A stretch of 64,000 nt of DNA, taken from assembly GCF_050003625.1 (NCBI RefSeq), contig NC_134399.1, positions 41,866,671 through 41,930,670 on the forward strand, written 5' to 3'. Shown here one piece after another: positions 41,992 through 55,102 of this stretch (positions are counted from its first letter, which is position 1; each line of letters opens with the position of its first letter). Below the pieces are notes generated by a model. It saw only the letters and a list, made by a program, of their open reading frames with translations. It was not told where the DNA came from and did no database searches. The DNA is from Haematobia irritans (lineage: Eukaryota; Arthropoda; Insecta; Diptera; Muscidae). The position numbers and the translations under genes were made by a program.

Positions 41992-44976
41992 CACACAAAA
42001 AAAATTTTTCATCAATATAGTTTATCCATTTTATTTCCATTAAGGTAAATTTTTGTGAGAAATAATAAAATTTACTCGTTTCAGTAAAAAAACCCTAAAC
42101 TGTAAGCAGTTAGGAATAGTTCATTAACTAGAATAAGGCATGGAATTTTACTCATACTGTTTTCTTCGCTGGGTATAAGAATTTACTACTGAACAAGAAA
42201 ATTTTATTCACCGATAACAAAGCATTCGTAAAAATAAACAAAAACCGAACTAAAACCAAGTTTCCTCAAAATTAGTAAAATTTCTTATAAAATGATAATT
42301 GCGACTTCCTTTATAATAGAATGTTTTTCATACATACGAACAACACTTGACATAAAAAAATATTTTAGTTCATTCGTACTAAGAAGTATGCAATCCTTTC
42401 AAAACTTAAGGAAACACACCTGTTAGAATATAGGAAATTTTCCTATATTTCTATTGTCTACCTGTAATCGATACCTGTCATCGTAATCGATGTGTTTGCG
42501 CGTGGGTGTAATCGATATGTTTGCGAGTGGGTTGTTTTTTAGTTGGAATCGCGTTGTTAAGGTATACGGAGAGATTGTGAAAAAATAATATGGTAAAATA
42601 ATATAATAAATAACAAATAAAATATATAAAATATTTATTATTTTAAATTAGTGAGAACAATTTTCGTTTTTTGAAAATAAATCTACCAATGTTCGTGATG
42701 ACGTATAAAGAAAGAAAACACCAGCAGAATAACAACCCTTTCATTTGTCTTCATTTTGGAATCTTCAATTATCAGGTAATATTCAGTGACGCTAACCTTT
42801 TGTAACAAAAATGGTTTATGATTTTTTTATATTTGTAGGTATTGAAATTATAAAAGGAGGACAAAATCGTTAGGCAGCAACTTATTAAAAGTGAAAGGTA
42901 CAAGAAGAAAAATGCGTTTTACAGTTGATGACATTACATGGAAATTGGAAATAGTGGAATAATAAACTAGTATTTCAAGGCCAGTCGATGCTGTTGATTC
43001 TTAATAAATATATTTAATATCTTAATAAAACGTGTATTTTATTGAAGAAAAAATTGCCTACCCGTGTAAAAATCGGTGGATCTGATCATATCTAATAATA
43101 TCTAAGTATATATAATTACATCTGTTCAGATATGGTTGTGGATATAAATAGATCTACGGAGATATGTTATATATAGTGTTCTATATGATTAGATCTGATT
43201 CAAGATCTCATTATATATATTGTTATATCTAATTGTATCAGTCATATCTGGTAAGATCTAATTGTATATCTTCATATATGACATCATATCTAATTATATA
43301 TACTATATATAGCTCCATATCTAATTATATGTATCGCATTAAGTCATGAACCAGTACTGCTATACGGATAAAAAATATGTGTATGTTTGGGTGTAAAATT
43401 AATATGTTTGTTACGAGAATGTTAACGTGATATATATTGTTACAATTAAATATGTTTGGTCACACATCACAACTAGTGGTGAACATAATCAAACAATCTT
43501 TATATATTGTGACAGTTCGAAGAAACCTTTTTCAATATCATTTTAAAAATTCAAAATTTCTTACGTTCAGACACAACTGTCTGTTTGTTTTCAAAAATAT
43601 CATCACATAACAATCACCATTAGCAACGGTTGTTGTTATTAAATTTAAAACAAAATGTTGGTATCAAATATTGGATAATGCGAGTTTGATATTTTTATGT
43701 TTTATTCATATAAAAATTTAATGTATTCTCATTTTTCGACGAAGATCAAGGAGTATGAGAAGTGATGAGGTAAGTTTATCGTTTGGGTCCTATTTTTATA
43801 TATTTAATATTTTCCCTTTCTAGTTGAACGAAAAGATTAAGGAGACCGAGTAGCAACGTGATGATTTGTAGCCACGCCATTTTCGAATTTGAGATAGAAT
43901 GTAGAACTATCCAAGTCAAACAGATAAAATAATGATTTGGAGATGGTTTGCATCATGAAACGGATATATTATTCATGTATGGTATTAGGGACTTCGCACA
44001 AACGATTCCTTATAGCGTTGGTTTGAATTATTGGGCACGAGAAGCAATTATTGGTAAGTATATGTATTATTTGTATTTATTTCAGTCTTCTGTATTTTTA
44101 TGTTATATTTTTCAGAGTTTCATTCCGTGTAGCCAAAGAGAGGAACTGGGAGACTAATCTAAAAAAATGTGTGAAGAGAGTAATGCCACAATGCCTTGGA
44201 CAATTTAAACGCCAGAAACGCCGCAGAAACGTAGTGGCTATGTATATATATTTTTAATTGAATTCTTATACTTTTATTCCTAGGCGTAGATATAACGTAA
44301 ATAGGTTTGAGCCAACTTGCTGTATTAAATACACTTTCATTATAAAACCTAAAATAAATCTTTTTATTAATTACTGTAATTTCAGTAATATTGGAAATTT
44401 ATAGATAAAATTATATACAATTAGATATATTAACATCTAATTATATCAAATTAGATGTAATTAGATGTGGGCCAAATTTGAGATCTGGTCAGATCTAATT
44501 CCTTTAGAATTAGATCTGATCAGATATTACCATTTTTCGGATCTGACCAGATCTGCCTACATATACTATCATATCTAATCAGATATGGCAGGAGATCTAA
44601 TAATATCTGGCCAGATCCACCAATTTTTACACGGGTATATAAATAAATAAAATTGTATTTAAAAACGATGGTAAGCAGTTCTAATTAGGAAGTAAAAGTT
44701 TTACCACAAATGTGTAAGATTTGTCCAAATGAATGAAAAATTTTCAATAAAATTATTCCATATATGAATTCAAATCAGTTAAATTTTTTGATTCTGTAGT
44801 ATAGTGGTACATAAGTATAGGAAAACGTTAACTAATATATGGAATGCATTATACATAATTTCTACGAAAATCACATCGTTCAAACAAATAAAAATGTCTT
44901 TGGCGCTATACGAAGTTCAACTTTCTTCACAATGAGTTCATTTTAACTTAAAGAAGGGGTCACTTTTTTCTGGGTG
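41992..44976 (+). mobile_element. Family F element, copy 1, interrupted by element L
   Basis: Matches 61452-62883 nearly base for base on both sides of an insertion at 43061-44635. The right end CACTTTTTTCTGGGTG is intact next to TA. The left end is damaged (CACACAAAAAAAATTTTTC). The interior contains clustered AATCGAT motifs (42470-42525), an intron-like GTAATATTCAG ... TATTTGTAG at about 42776-42840 and AATAAA sites near 43005. No known protein is encoded. Confidence 0.72.
43061..44635. mobile_element. Unrecognised element L (1575 bp) with AGATCT/ATATC subterminal arrays
   Basis: Ends CCCGTGTAAAAATYGGTGG are inverted and differ at one base, and TA flanks both sides. The paralogous F copy has the empty site at about 62543. 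About 280 bp inside the left end and 240 bp inside the right end are packed with AGATCTGATCAGATAT-type words. The middle (43560-44290) has two intron-like intervals, GTAAGTTTATCG...TTTCTAG (43770-43824) and GTAAGTATATG...TTTTTCAG (44053-44115), and a basic frame RVAKERNWETNLKKCVKRVM. No transposase was recognised. The superfamily is unknown; TA targets suggest a Tc1/mariner- or pogo-like mechanism. Confidence 0.78.
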
Positions 44977-44978
44977 TA

Positions 44979-45470
44979 TTTCACTAAAGCCAATTTAACT
45001 TTATTTTAGTTCATGGAATTATTATGTTTAGAGAGAGTTTTCGTTACTCTAATATTTTTTGTGTACGTTAGTTAAATTAACTAAACCCGAGGAAAAAAAT
45101 GTACTCCAATGAAGCATACAGATGAACTAAATTCGTGTCTTCCACCAAATAGTTCAGAATTTCTTTAAATTTGTAAATTTTACCAAAAATGCGTCCATCA
45201 TGAACTTCGTATGTCACTAAAGAAATTCTTGCAATTTTGAACTCCAAGTTTTTCCTTGAAACTACAAAATTTTTTTTAACAAGTGAAAAAACATTGTTAT
45301 GTCTAATAAATTTTCTTGAATTTGTCGAAAAATATGTACTTATTTTTATGACATCGGCGTGATGCCAACGTTTGTAATACTGTTTAGTTAAAATTTTCTA
45401 CAAATATTCAAAATTTTCTAAAATTAACCGAAAATTTTCTTCCTGGTGGGTTCACTGTTTTTTCAGTGTG
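44979..45470 (-). mobile_element. MITE family G, copy 2
   Basis: Reverse complement of 3531-4034. It ends GGTGGGTTCACTGTTTTTTC-AGTG, showing the outer CACTGAAAAAA end that copy 1 lacks. It abuts the right end of family F. Confidence 0.68.
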
Positions 45471-45551
45471 TTCGTCTATATATTTGTTCTAAGCAAGATA
45501 ATGTTCTTCGGTCGCGCAAATTCACAAAATGAAAGGTCATACTCGCCCACC

Positions 45552-45737
45552 CCTACACCGAGGAAAAAGTGCCTTCGAAAATAAAGGAAAAAATTTCATC
45601 AATTTAATTTAGACATATTATTTCCATTGTCTAAAAACGGTTAAAAAGGAATTTTACCAAAACTGACTTCATAGGGAGTTAGAATTTACAACTAATAAAA
45701 ACATTTCTTTTTTCACTGATAATAAAGTATTCATAAT
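45552..45737 (+). mobile_element. Family F, 5'-end fragment
   Basis: Begins CACCGAGGAAAAAGTGCCTT and follows the first about 180 bp of the F copy at 61452 (AAATTTCATCAAT, TTATTTCCATT). It stops where a DINE-D begins. Confidence 0.6.
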
Positions 45738-46215
45738 AAGTATATACGGACTTAAGTTCGGCCGGGCCGAATCTTAAATACCCACCACCATGAATCCAAA
45801 AATATAATTGTTTCCTTAGAAAACTTCAAAATACATGCATAGAATTTCAGGTGGTTTTGATGACAGGTACTCTGCCAAGCAAACATATATACCAACATAG
45901 AAATCGGGGAGAATCTATATCAAAACAAATACCAATCCTCACCATATTCGCTACACCTATTTTCGGAGCGAAAATACCTCTAAATTTTGAATTTCCGGCA
46001 AATCGGATAAAAATTGCGGTGTCTAGAAGTCAAATCGGTAGATCGGTCTATATGTGGGGTAAATCAAAATCGATCGATACGCCCCATATTCGACTTACTT
46101 ATGTGTGAACCCAAACTAGACCCAAAATATCGCCAAATTTTGAATTACAGGTAAATCGTATAACAATTGCGGTGAACGTGACTATTTTAGTAAAAGTGAC
46201 TTTGGTCTTGTACAC
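45738..46215 (-). repeat. DINE-1-like repeat, type D, 3' part
   Basis: Begins with the complement of the DINE 3' end: AAGTATATACGGACTTAAGT, the hairpin TTCGGCCGGGCCGAA and CTTAAATACCCACCACCATG. Diverged core units follow. No 5' module. Confidence 0.72.
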
Positions 46216-46935
46216 AAAAAAATAATTTGTTTATAGTTAAATGTTATTATTTGTTTCGAAATTTTCTATTTAGACAGCCATCCTTCGTCAAAATGACGAC
46301 GCTTCATTTTATTTTCGATCTTAACTGTTTTTGGTCGATTGGGAAATGACAAATACATGTTATTCAAATTCAAAGATTTTATGAATTTTGTGTAATGTTA
46401 ATTAAAAATGAACTGAAAAAAACTCTAAACTAAATTTTGGTTCTCATTTTTGATCATGATGTAATTTACAGCTCCTTGAAATAGGCCGTAGTCAAAATGA
46501 TGAGGGATGACATTAGTGTATAAAAAATAAGGATGACTTTCCAGGGTTAATGAAATCTTAATTTTTTTTAATATGTCTCAAATATTTTATGAACTAATCA
46601 TGGCTATAAAGTTCAATTTTTGTATGAACTACAGCAAAAGAAAATTTTTCTACGATTCCCAAAAATAGTAAAAATTAATTAAAGTATCTTTAAAATGGTC
46701 AAGATTTGGTGCCAATGATTTTTTCTTTACTCTTAGTTCATTTTTTCTTCTATGAGAGAGTGTAATTTCGTGTATTGTAGTTAAAAAGTAAACCAGAACA
46801 CTAAATTTCCCTTAACAACGCTTTGTGGAAATCTGAAAATGTGGACTACAATTTAGTTCAATTTTCTCACGAGTTTGTTCATTCACCTTATAAAACAGTT
46901 TACTTTTTTACGGTGTAATCGTGGTTTTCGAAAAG
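46216..46935. other. MITE family I sequence (46560-46915) and unassigned DNA
   Basis: 46560-46915 ends GTTTACTTTTTTACGGTGTA and is similar to the reverse complement of 26346 onward, so it is probably a MITE. 46216-46560 is unassigned, with a possible degenerate duplicate (GACGACGCTTCA against GATGAGGGATGA) that was not pursued. No gene. Confidence 0.5.
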
Positions 46936-49400
46936 AAAACAAGTAAGGAAAGTCTAAAGTCGGGCGGGGCCGACTATACTATACCCTGTACCACTTTGTA
47001 GATCTAAATTTTCGAGACCATATCACATCCGTCAAATGTGTTGGGGGCTATATAAAAAGGTTTGTCCCAAATACATAAATTTAAATATCACTCGATCTGG
47101 ACAGAATTTGATAGACTTCTACAAATCTATAGACTCAAAATTTAAGTCGGCTAATGCACTACAGTGGAACACAATATTAGTAAAAAATATGTGAAACATT
47201 TAAATCTGAAGCAATTTTAAGGAAACTTCGAAAAAGTTTATTTATGATTTATCGCTCGATATATATGTATTAGAAGTTTAGGAAAATTAGAGTCATTTTT
47301 ACAACTTTTATACTAAGCAGTGGCGATTTTACAAGGAAAATGTTGGTATTTTGACCATTTTTGTCGAAATCAGAAAAACATATATATGGGAGCTATATCT
47401 AAATCTGAACCGATTTCAACCAAATTTGGCACGCATAGTTACAATGCTAATTCTACTCCCTGTGCAAAATTTCAACTAAATCGGAGTTAAAAATTGGCCT
47501 CTGTGGTCATATGAGTGTAAATCGGGCGAAAGCTATATATGGGAGATATATCCAAATCTGAACCGATTTCAACCAAATTTGGCACGCATAGTTACAATGC
47601 TAATTCTACTCCCTGTGCAAAATTTCAACTAAATCGGAGCAAAAATTGGCCTCTGTGGGCAAATGAGTGTAAATCGGGCGAAAGCTATATATGGGAGCTA
47701 TATCTAAATCTGAACCGATTTGGCTGATATTTTGCAAGTTTTTCGAGACCCATAAAATATTCGGATGTACGGAATTTGAGGAAGATCGGTTGATATACAC
47801 GCTAATTATGACCAGATCGGTGAAAAATATATATGGCAGCTATATCTAAATCTGAACCGATTTTTTCCAAAATCAATAGGGATCGTCTGTGAGCCGAAAC
47901 AGGACCCTATACTAAATTTAGGACAATCGGACTAAAACTGCGAGCTGTACTTTGCACACAAAAATACATCAACAGACAGACGGACAGACAGACGGACAGA
48001 CAGACGGACATCGCTAAATCGACTCAGAATTTAATTCTAAGCCGATCCGTATACTAAAAGGTAGGTCTATGATTACTCCTTCTTGGCGTTACATACAAAT
48101 GCACAAACTTATTATACCCTGTACCACAGTAGTGGTGAAGGGTATAAATATGGGAAATTTTTAAATCTGAAGCAATTTTAAGGAAACTTCGCAAAAGTTT
48201 ATTTATGATTTATCGCTCGATATATATGTATTAGAAGTTTAGGAAAATTAGAGTCATTTTTACAACTTTTGGACTAAGCATTGGCGATTTTACAAGACAA
48301 ATGTTGGTATTTTGACCATTTTTGTCGAAATCAGAAAAACATATATATGGGAGCTATATCTAAATCTGAACCGATTTCAACCAAATTTGGCACGCATAGC
48401 AACAATGCTAATTCTACTCTCTGTGCAAAATTTCAACTAAATCGGAGTTAAAAATTGGCCTCTGTGGCCATATGAGTGTAAATCGCGCGAAAGCTATATA
48501 TGGGAGTTATATCTAAATCTGAACCGATTTCAACCAAATTTGGCACGCATAGCAACAATGCTAATTCTACTCTCTGTGCAAAATTTCAACTAAATCGGAG
48601 TTAAAAATTGGCCTCTGTGGCCATATGAGTGTAAATCGGGCGAAAGCTATATATGGGAGTTATATCTAAATCTGAACCGATTTCAACCAAATTTGGCACG
48701 CATAGCAACAATGCTAATTCTACTCCCTGTGCAAAATTTCAACTAAATCGGAGTTAAAAATTGGCCTCTGTGGTCATATGAGTGTAAATCGGGCGAAAGC
48801 TATATATGGGATATATATTCAAATCTGAACCGATTTCAACCAAATTTGGCACGCATAGTTACAATGCTAATTCTACTCCCTGTGCAAAATTTCAACTAAA
48901 TCGGAGTTAAAAATTGGCCTCTGTGGTCATATGAGTGTAAATCGGGCGAAAGCTATATATGGGAGATATATCCAAATCTGAACCGATTTCAACCAAATTT
49001 GGCACGCATAGTTCATTGCTAATTCTACGCCCTGTGCAAAATTTCAACTAAATCGGAGTTAAAAATTGGCCTCTGTGGTCATATGAGTGTAAATCGGGCG
49101 AAAGCTATATATGGGAGCTATATCTAAATCTGAACCGATTTGGCTGATATTTTGCAAGTTTTTCGAGACCCATAAAATATTCGGATGTACGGAATTTGAG
49201 GAAGATCGGTTGATATACACGCCAATTATGACCAGATCGGTGAAAAATATATATGGCAGCTATATCTAAATCTGAACCGATTTTTTCCAAAATCAATAGG
49301 GATCGTCTTTGAGCCGAAACAGGACCCTGTACCAAATTTTAGGACAATCGGACTAAAACTGCGAGCTGTACTTTGCACACAAAAATACATCAACAGACAG

Positions 49401-49458
<58 letters not shown>

Positions 49459-49600
49459 GGACATCGCTAAATCGACTCAGAATTTAATTCTAAGCCGATC
49501 CGTATACTAAAAGGTTGTTCTATGATTACTCCTTCTTGGCGTTACATACAAATGCACAAACTAATTATACCCTGTACCACAGTAGTGGTGAAGGGTATAA
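46936..49600 (-). repeat. DINE-1-like repeat array, type B, minus orientation
   Basis: Starts with a 3' end in complement (AAAACAAGTAAGGAAAG, hairpin AGTCGGGCGGGGCCGACT). It runs through core units to a 5' module ending at 48147 (CTGTACCACAGTAGTGGTGA). A second core plus 5' module without a 3' end then follows to 49600. In 48368-49132 the core unit repeats five times at a spacing of 152-153 bp. It mirrors the plus-strand array at 51605-57443. Confidence 0.83.
49390..49460. repeat. (CAGA)n microsatellite in the DINE 5' module
   Basis: Expanded CAGACAGACAGACAGACAGA-type run. Other DINE 5' modules have shorter runs at the same place. Confidence 0.9.
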
Positions 49601-50012
49601 ACAGATACTAATCCAATTCATATTCATATTCACATTCACTAATAGATTATATTCGTTATTCGCACATGACTTTTGTTCTTTCATCTATTTCAAAGCTACG
49701 TTGAAAAAAAAATTGTCGCAAACCAATAATTTCATGTCCTGAAAATACGGATGCAATTTTTGCGTAGCATAGAAAATGCATTTCTCTAATACAAAGTTTA
49801 TTTGCTTGAGCAAAAGTCGGCAAGCTTTACATTGAAGGCGTTGTGTGCTTTGTAAAAGAAAATTTCGTTGAACTTGGATCATCTTTGCCGTAATAAGTCA
49901 GGCTAACTTAAGTATTATAGAAACTTAAATTTGAAAATTTTTTTGTACTCGTAATAATGATAAAAGATAATAAACAATGGAAGATATTCTATTTTATTTG
50001 ATGTCTTTTGTA
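49601..50012. other. Fragmentary MITE H-like sequence; no gene
   Basis: 49690-49800 resembles 30720-30830 in complement (GCATAGAAAATGCATTTCTC). The rest is unassigned. Confidence 0.45.
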
Positions 50013-50612
50013 CACTGAAAAAAAAAATATTGTCGTAAGTCAAAAAACGCATTCGTATTTTAAGGGCATGAAGACCTTAAAATACGAATGCGTTTTTTGC
50101 TTAGAATAGAAGTTTTTTTCTTTGTCCAAAAGACGGTAAACTTTTCTATACAGTCGCTTTTCGTTTATAATTAAGTGATACCACTTAAAAATGGGAATCT
50201 TAAAATGAAAGAAAAATTTTGTTTGACTGAGGTCAACTTGTCTTTAATATGTTAATTGTGAAAAATTCTTCAAAATTAATGAAATTGTCTTTAACTTTGT
50301 TGCCTTTTTGCATATTGACAACAAAGCAAAAAAGGTTTAAAAGTAGGAGATGTTTTAGCACTTTATTTTAAAGACGATTTATACTTGAAAGATTGTATAA
50401 TTTCTACTTGAAGTCGACTCTGAGTTTAAGTTGTCGGTAACACGTTTTTTTGCACATGAAGAAAAAAACAGAAAAAATGAATTAATTAAAATTTGCTACC
50501 TAGAATCAAGTGTGCAAAACTTAAATTTAAAAACAATTCTGTCTTAAAAGTATCCTTAATTCAATTTTCCGGTTCTTTGGCTCGGAATCAATCGGACATG
50601 CTTTTTTTTCAG
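50013..50612. mobile_element. MITE family H, copy 2
   Basis: TA precedes CACTGAAAAAAAAAA. The right end is CTTTTTTTTCAG before TA. Opposite orientation to 30180-30835. It includes a near-perfect inverted word around 50045-50100 (AAAACGCATTCGTATTTTAA and its complement). Confidence 0.72.
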
Positions 50613-51604
50613 TATACTTGGAAAATGACATAATTACTTCTCGAGTCGAATTTGAGCTTTATGAAGGGCTATTACACGATGACAAAAAATTAAAAATTAA
50701 GTATATAATAAATCAAAATTTGTTTCCGACACTTCAAAAGTGAATTCTAATTCTATGAAAGAATCTTTAGTGTAATTCGTCGCTTCTTTGGTTCTGAAGC
50801 AATATGTTATTAGAGTAAATAACATAAAGTAATGGCAAAATCTTTGGATAAGTGTGTAACAATATTATCAATATAATGTCCACATTTAATGCAATTAAAT
50901 GTATAAGGAGATTGGGAAAACGTGTGTAGGTTGTAATATTTAATGATTGAATTTGTGGTTTTACAATAAATTTATTCCCTTAAGCAGTCACAAATGTTAA
51001 TTGTTTCGTCATTGGTGGTTTGTGAATGAAGAACACAGCAGTAAGCGAGTGTGGTTTTAAAACAAACTCCGACGGTGGTCTAGAGTAATTCACAAATTGC
51101 AATAAAACGAGCTATGTTCGACAAGAAGTAGTATCACGGCCACTTGGCATGAGATAGTCACGACCAAATACATAACTGCAAAGTTGAAATTAATCCTTTA
51201 ATTACCATAAAATATTAATTACTACTAAAAGTGTTGTAGTAATTAAAATAAAAAGGATTTTGTTTTTTTTTATAACCACCTTCATAGAATGGCGATGGGG
51301 GTATAATAAGTTTGCCATTCCGTTTGTAACACATCAAAATATTGGTCGCAGACCCCGTAATGTATATACACTGATAAAAAGTGAGTAGTTAAACTAACGA
51401 TAAATTTAATTTATTTTTATTGCAAAAAAAATTATTTGTTTGTATTTAAATTTTATAATTTTTTTATCGAAATTTATTTATATTAAAATAACGTGGGCAT
51501 AAAGTTCAATTAAAGTACACATAAGTTTAAAATGAACTAAAGCAGAAGAAAATTTTCGTACAATTCCCAAAAGTAGTAAGAAAGAATTTGGCGCCAATGA
51601 TTTT
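50613..51604. other. Unassigned DNA with a DINE-C scrap (51285-51370)
   Basis: 51285-51370 carries AATGGCGATGGGGGTATAAT and TTGCCATTCCGTTTGTAACA from a DINE-C 5' module. 51375-51600 resembles MITE I. 50613-51280 shows nothing recognisable. Confidence 0.4.
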
Positions 51605-52316
51605 TATACCCTGCACCACACTGTGGAACGGGGTATTATAAGTTAGTGCATATGTTCGTAACACCCAGAAGGAGACGAGATAGACATATGGTGTCTTTGG
51701 CAATATTGCTCAGGGCTGGCCCCTGAGTCGATCTAGCAATGTCCGTCTGTCCGTCCGTCCGTCTGTCTGTGAACACATTTTTGTAATCAAAGTCTAGGTC
51801 GCAATTTTAGTCCAATGGACTTCAAATTTGGCACAAGTATGCACTTTGGGTCAGAATAGAACCCTATTGATTTTGGAAGAAATCGATTCAGTTTTAGATA
51901 TAGCTCCCATATATATCTTTCGCCCGATATCTACTAATATGGCCCCAGAAGCTAGAATTTCAGTCTGATTTACTTTAAACTTTGCACAAAAAGTGCAATT
52001 GGGAGTGTCGTAAAGTGTGCCGAATTTGGTTGAAATCGGTTCAGATTTAGATATAGCTTCCATATATATCTTTCGCCCGATATGGACTTATGGACTGGCC
52101 CCAGAAGCCAGAGTTTTGCCCTAATTTGCTTCAAATTTTGCACAGGGAGTAGAATTCATATTGTAGATATGCATGCCGAATCTGGTTGTAACCGGTTCAG
52201 ATTTAGATATAGCTCCCATATATATCTTTCCCCCGATTTTCACTCATATGATCACAGAGGTCAACGTTGTAATCCGATTTACGTGAAATTTTGCACAGGG
52301 AGTAGAAATAACATAA

Positions 52317-52980
52317 CAGTGCACTCGCGGTAACGTGAACTAATTAAAACCAAGACAGTTCACGTTAGCGAAAATGTTAACGTTACCGATCTTCGGCAAA
52401 TTAAAGAACAAAACAGCCATATTCGAGAGTTTTACACGTTCTAGCGTGATAGTCTTTTATTTTTGTTATTAGTAATATTAAACACTTAATTTAATTTCAT
52501 TAAAAATTAAAAAAAAGAGATCGGAAAAAATATCGGTGGGTATGGAATTATAAAAGCAATTTAAATTAATAATTAAAATTCACGAAATGTTGTTAGCACC
52601 TATATTACCTGTTTATTTTCATAATTCATTATGATTGTAAATATATAAATAAATAAAATTTTGAGCACAATATTGTTTGGGAGAATTTTTTTAAGCATAT
52701 AATATTTTTGGGTGCAAAATGCTTCCAAACATATTATATGGTCACATAATAACATATTGTTTTTGGAAGACAACATTATTGAATATGGATGCAAAAATAC
52801 AAAATGTTTGGAACTTAGACTACCCAAACATATATTGTTTAGACCAATATGCTTTCAAACATATTATATATTGGTAGAGATCAAACATATAAATGTTTGG
52901 GCAATAGCCAAAAATGTATAGGCTTGAAGCAAAATATGTTTGGGAGTATATGTTACAGAAGCGATTTTTTGTGAGCGTGT
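52317..52980. mobile_element. Composite insertion: pogo-like end joined to a K-family fragment
   Basis: Interrupts a DINE-B core unit that continues on both sides; ATAA occurs at both junctions. 52317-52584 begins CAGTGCACTCGCGGTAACGT as at 18278 and also holds GTTCACGTTAGCG. From 52585 to 52980 the sequence is the outer part of family K, ending TTTTTTGTGAGCGTG. Confidence 0.62.
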
Positions 52981-53104
52981 ATAACTATGCAAATCAAATT
53001 TGGTTGAAATCGGTTCAGATTTAGATAAACATAGCTCCCATATATATGTTTTACTTATTTCAGCGATAAATGTCAATGCTTCGAATTTAAATGTTTCCCA
53101 TATT

Positions 53105-53261
53105 TATACCCTTCACCACTACTGTGGTACAGGGTATAATAAGTTTGTGCATTTGTATGTAACGCCAAGAAGGAGTAATCATAGACCAACCTTTTAGTAT
53201 ACGGATCGGCTTAGAATTAAATTCTGAGTCGATTTAGCGATGTCCGTCTGTCTGTCTGTCC

Positions 53262-53307
<46 letters not shown>

Positions 53308-55060
53308 TGATGTATTTTTGTGTGCAAAGTACAGCTCGCAATTTTAGTCCGATTGTCCTAAAATTTGGTATAGGGTCCTGTTTCGGCTCAAAGACGATCC
53401 CTATTGATTTTGGAAAAAATCGGTTCAGATTTAGATATAGCTGTCATATATATTTTTCACCGATCTGGTCATAATTGGCGTGTATATCAACCGATCTTCC
53501 TCAAATTCCGTACATCCGAATATTTTATGAGTCTCGAAAAACTTGCAAAATATCAGCAACATCGGTTCAGATTTAGATATAGCTCCCATATATAGCTTTC
53601 GCCCGATTTACACTCATTTGCCCACAGAGGCCAATTTTTTGCTCCGATTTAGTTAAAATTTTGCATAGGGAGTAGAATTAACGTTGTTACTATGCGTGCC
53701 AAATTTGCTTGAAATCGGTTCAGATTTGGATATATCTCCCATATAAAGCTTTCGCCCGATTTACACTCATATGACCACAGAGGCCAATTTTTAACTCCGA
53801 TTTAGTTGAAATTTTGCACAGGAAGTAGAATTAGCATTGTAGCTATGCGTGCCAAATTTGGTTGAAATCGGTTCAGATTTAGATATAGCTCCCATATATA
53901 TGTTTTTCTGATTTCGACAAAAATGGTCAAAATACCAACATTTTCCTTGTAAAATCGCCACTGCTTAGTCGAAAAGTTGTAAAAATGACTCTAATTTTCC
54001 TAAACTTCTAATACATATATATCGAGCGATAAATCATAAATAAACTTTTTCGAAGTTTCCTTAAAATTGCTTCAGATTTAAACGTTTCCCATATTTATAC
54101 CCTTCACCACTACTGTGGTACAGGGTATAATAAGTTTGTGCATTTGTATGTAACGCCAAGAAGGAGTAATCATAGACCAACCTTTTAGTATACGGATCGG
54201 CTTAGAATTAAATTCTGAGTCGATTTAGCGATGTCCGTCTGTCTGCACGTCTGTCTGTCTGTCTGTTGCTGTATTTTTGTGTGCAAAGTACAGCCCGCAG
54301 TTTTAGTCCGATTGTCCTAAAATTTGGTATAGGGTCCTGTTTCGGCTCAAAGACGATCCCTATTGATTTTGGAAAAAATCGGTTCAGATTTAGATATAGC
54401 TGCCATATATATTTTTCACCGATCTGGTCATAATTGGCGTGTATATCAACCGATCTTCCTCAAATTCCGTACATCCGAATATTTTATGAGTCTCGAAAAA
54501 CTTGCAAAATATCAGCAACATCGGTTCAGATTTAGATATAGCTCCCATATATAGCTTTCGCCCGATTTACACTCATTTGCCAACAGAGGCCAATTTTTTG
54601 CTCCGATTTAGTTGAAATTTTGCATAGGGAGTAGAATTAGCGTTGTTACTATGCGTGCCAAATTTGGTTGAAATCGGTTCAGATTTAGATATAGCTCCCA
54701 TATATATGTTTTTCTGATTTCGACAAAAATGGTCAAAATAGCAACATTTTCCTTGTAAAATCGCCACTGCTTAGTCGAAAAGTTGTAAAAATGACTCTAA
54801 TTTTCCTAAACTTCTAATACATATATATCGAGCGATAAATCATAAATAAACTTTTTCGAAGTTTCCTTAAAATTGCTTCAGATTTAAACGTTTCCCATAT
54901 TTTTATACCCTTCACCACTACTGTGGTACAGGGTATAATAAGTTTGTGCATTTGTATGTAACGCCAAGAAGGAGTAATCATAGACCAACCTTTTAGTATA
55001 CGGATCGGCTTAGAATTAAATTCTGAGTCGATTTAGCGATGTCCGTCTGTCTGTCTGTCC

Positions 55061-55102
<42 letters not shown>

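Noticed and set aside
47350..49330. CRISPR-like or regulatory tandem array
   Set aside because: Units are about 153 bp and contiguous without unique spacers. They belong to the DINE-B core in a eukaryotic genome.
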